From: Whitmania pigra
Taxonomy: Eukaryota > Annelida > Clitellata > Hirudinida > Haemopidae
Assembly: GCA_021613335.1 (NCBI GenBank)
Contig: JAJTWR010000287.1
Coordinates: 863,501-927,500 of the forward strand
DNA: 64,000 nt
Direction: 5' to 3'
Shown here: positions 51,391-64,000 of the stretch, piece by piece
How positions within the stretch are numbered: the stretch's first letter is position 1
Layout of the letters: the number at the start of each line of letters is the position of its first letter
Translations under genes and position numbers: made by a program
Notes under the pieces: generated by a model
Database searches by the model: none
The model's input: the letters and a program-made list of their open reading frames with translations, nothing else
What the model was told of the DNA's origin: nothing

Positions 51391-51865
51391 GGCTAATCGT
51401 ATTATCGAATGGGGAAGATTAGAAAATGGGCGATAGATAATATAAACTCAATGGAACAAGTCGACGAGTAAACAATAGACTAATAAAAAAAACTCTAAAT
51501 TTAAGTAAATTTTTAATTAATTTTTAAAAGTTATTTATTAATTATATTTATTGTTTAAACAAAATATTGTTTTATTTATGTAATTATAAATTTATATAAT
51601 AATAAAAGCACTAAGAATTTAACAATCATATGTCTGTTTTTTAGTTTAAGTTAATTAACACTTAATGATTTAAAAAATTTTTTAATTAATAAATTGTGAC
51701 AAATTTGAAGTTGAACACTCCAATTTGTTAAGCTTCTCTGGAAACGGTTGGCAATGTCGGCCGTCGCCGTCAAGTACGTCTGCTGTTTAAACGCTGCTTA
51801 AGTATTGCTTTAAGTAGTTTAAAGTAGTAACTTTAGTAGTCTATTGTTGTTATTGTGATACAACA
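51391..51865. promoter_or_regulatory. Putative bidirectional promoter region of SARNP and DNAH1
   Basis: The two start codons are 475 bases apart and transcribed divergently, so both promoters and 5' UTRs must lie here unless a gene has a distant 5' exon. The sequence is strongly AT-rich from 51480 to 51720, then less so (GTCGGCCGTCGCCGTC) near 51760. TTGGCAATG near 51747 is a weak partial match to a ciliary X-box and is not claimed as a site. Confidence 0.5.

Positions 51866-64000
<12,135 letters not shown>

Overview
This window is nuclear DNA from an animal. It is AT-rich and intron-dense, with GT-AG introns, simple-sequence arrays, tRNA-derived SINEs and a LINE fragment. The gene set (CBP/p300, a beta-1,4-galactosyltransferase, CNOT2, SARNP and an axonemal dynein heavy chain) is metazoan. 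The dynein implies motile cilia or flagella. Intron richness and divergent low-complexity regions suggest an invertebrate, perhaps a lophotrochozoan such as an annelid, but that placement is an inference.

Layout, left to right. 1-12652 (+): 21 exons of CREB-binding protein/p300, from the KIX domain to the stop; the N-terminus lies upstream of the window. 12653-18254: 3' flank with one SINE. 18255-23667 (+): a six-exon beta-1,4-galactosyltransferase with a SINE inserted at its last splice acceptor. 24834-30329 (-): CNOT2, rebuilt as 11 exons coding for 402 residues. 30330-46100: gene-poor, repeat-rich DNA holding a very long (CAT)n region, minisatellites, a hAT-like MITE candidate, an orphan RING-finger exon (38249-38482, -) and a broken LINE next to an (AAT)n microsatellite. 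46854-47993: two divergent, weakly supported hypothetical loci. 50230-51390 (-): SARNP. 51866-64000 (+): DNAH1-type inner-arm dynein heavy chain, 29 exons and 2186 residues up to just before AAA3, cut by the window end.

The genes are unrelated in pathway. Three concern gene expression: CBP (acetyltransferase coactivator), CNOT2 (CCR4-NOT scaffold) and SARNP (mRNA export). One makes Golgi glycans and one is a ciliary motor. SARNP and DNAH1 are head to head and could share a promoter of about 475 bp. I see no tRNA or rRNA gene, CRISPR array or operon. No wholly new system is evident. The most unusual local feature is the SINE in the galactosyltransferase, whose target-site duplication copied the 3' splice site.

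Exon joins were derived by hand from reading frames, splice consensus and family similarity. In CBP, CNOT2, SARNP and DNAH1 every junction closes in phase. One galactosyltransferase junction (intron 1) is uncertain.
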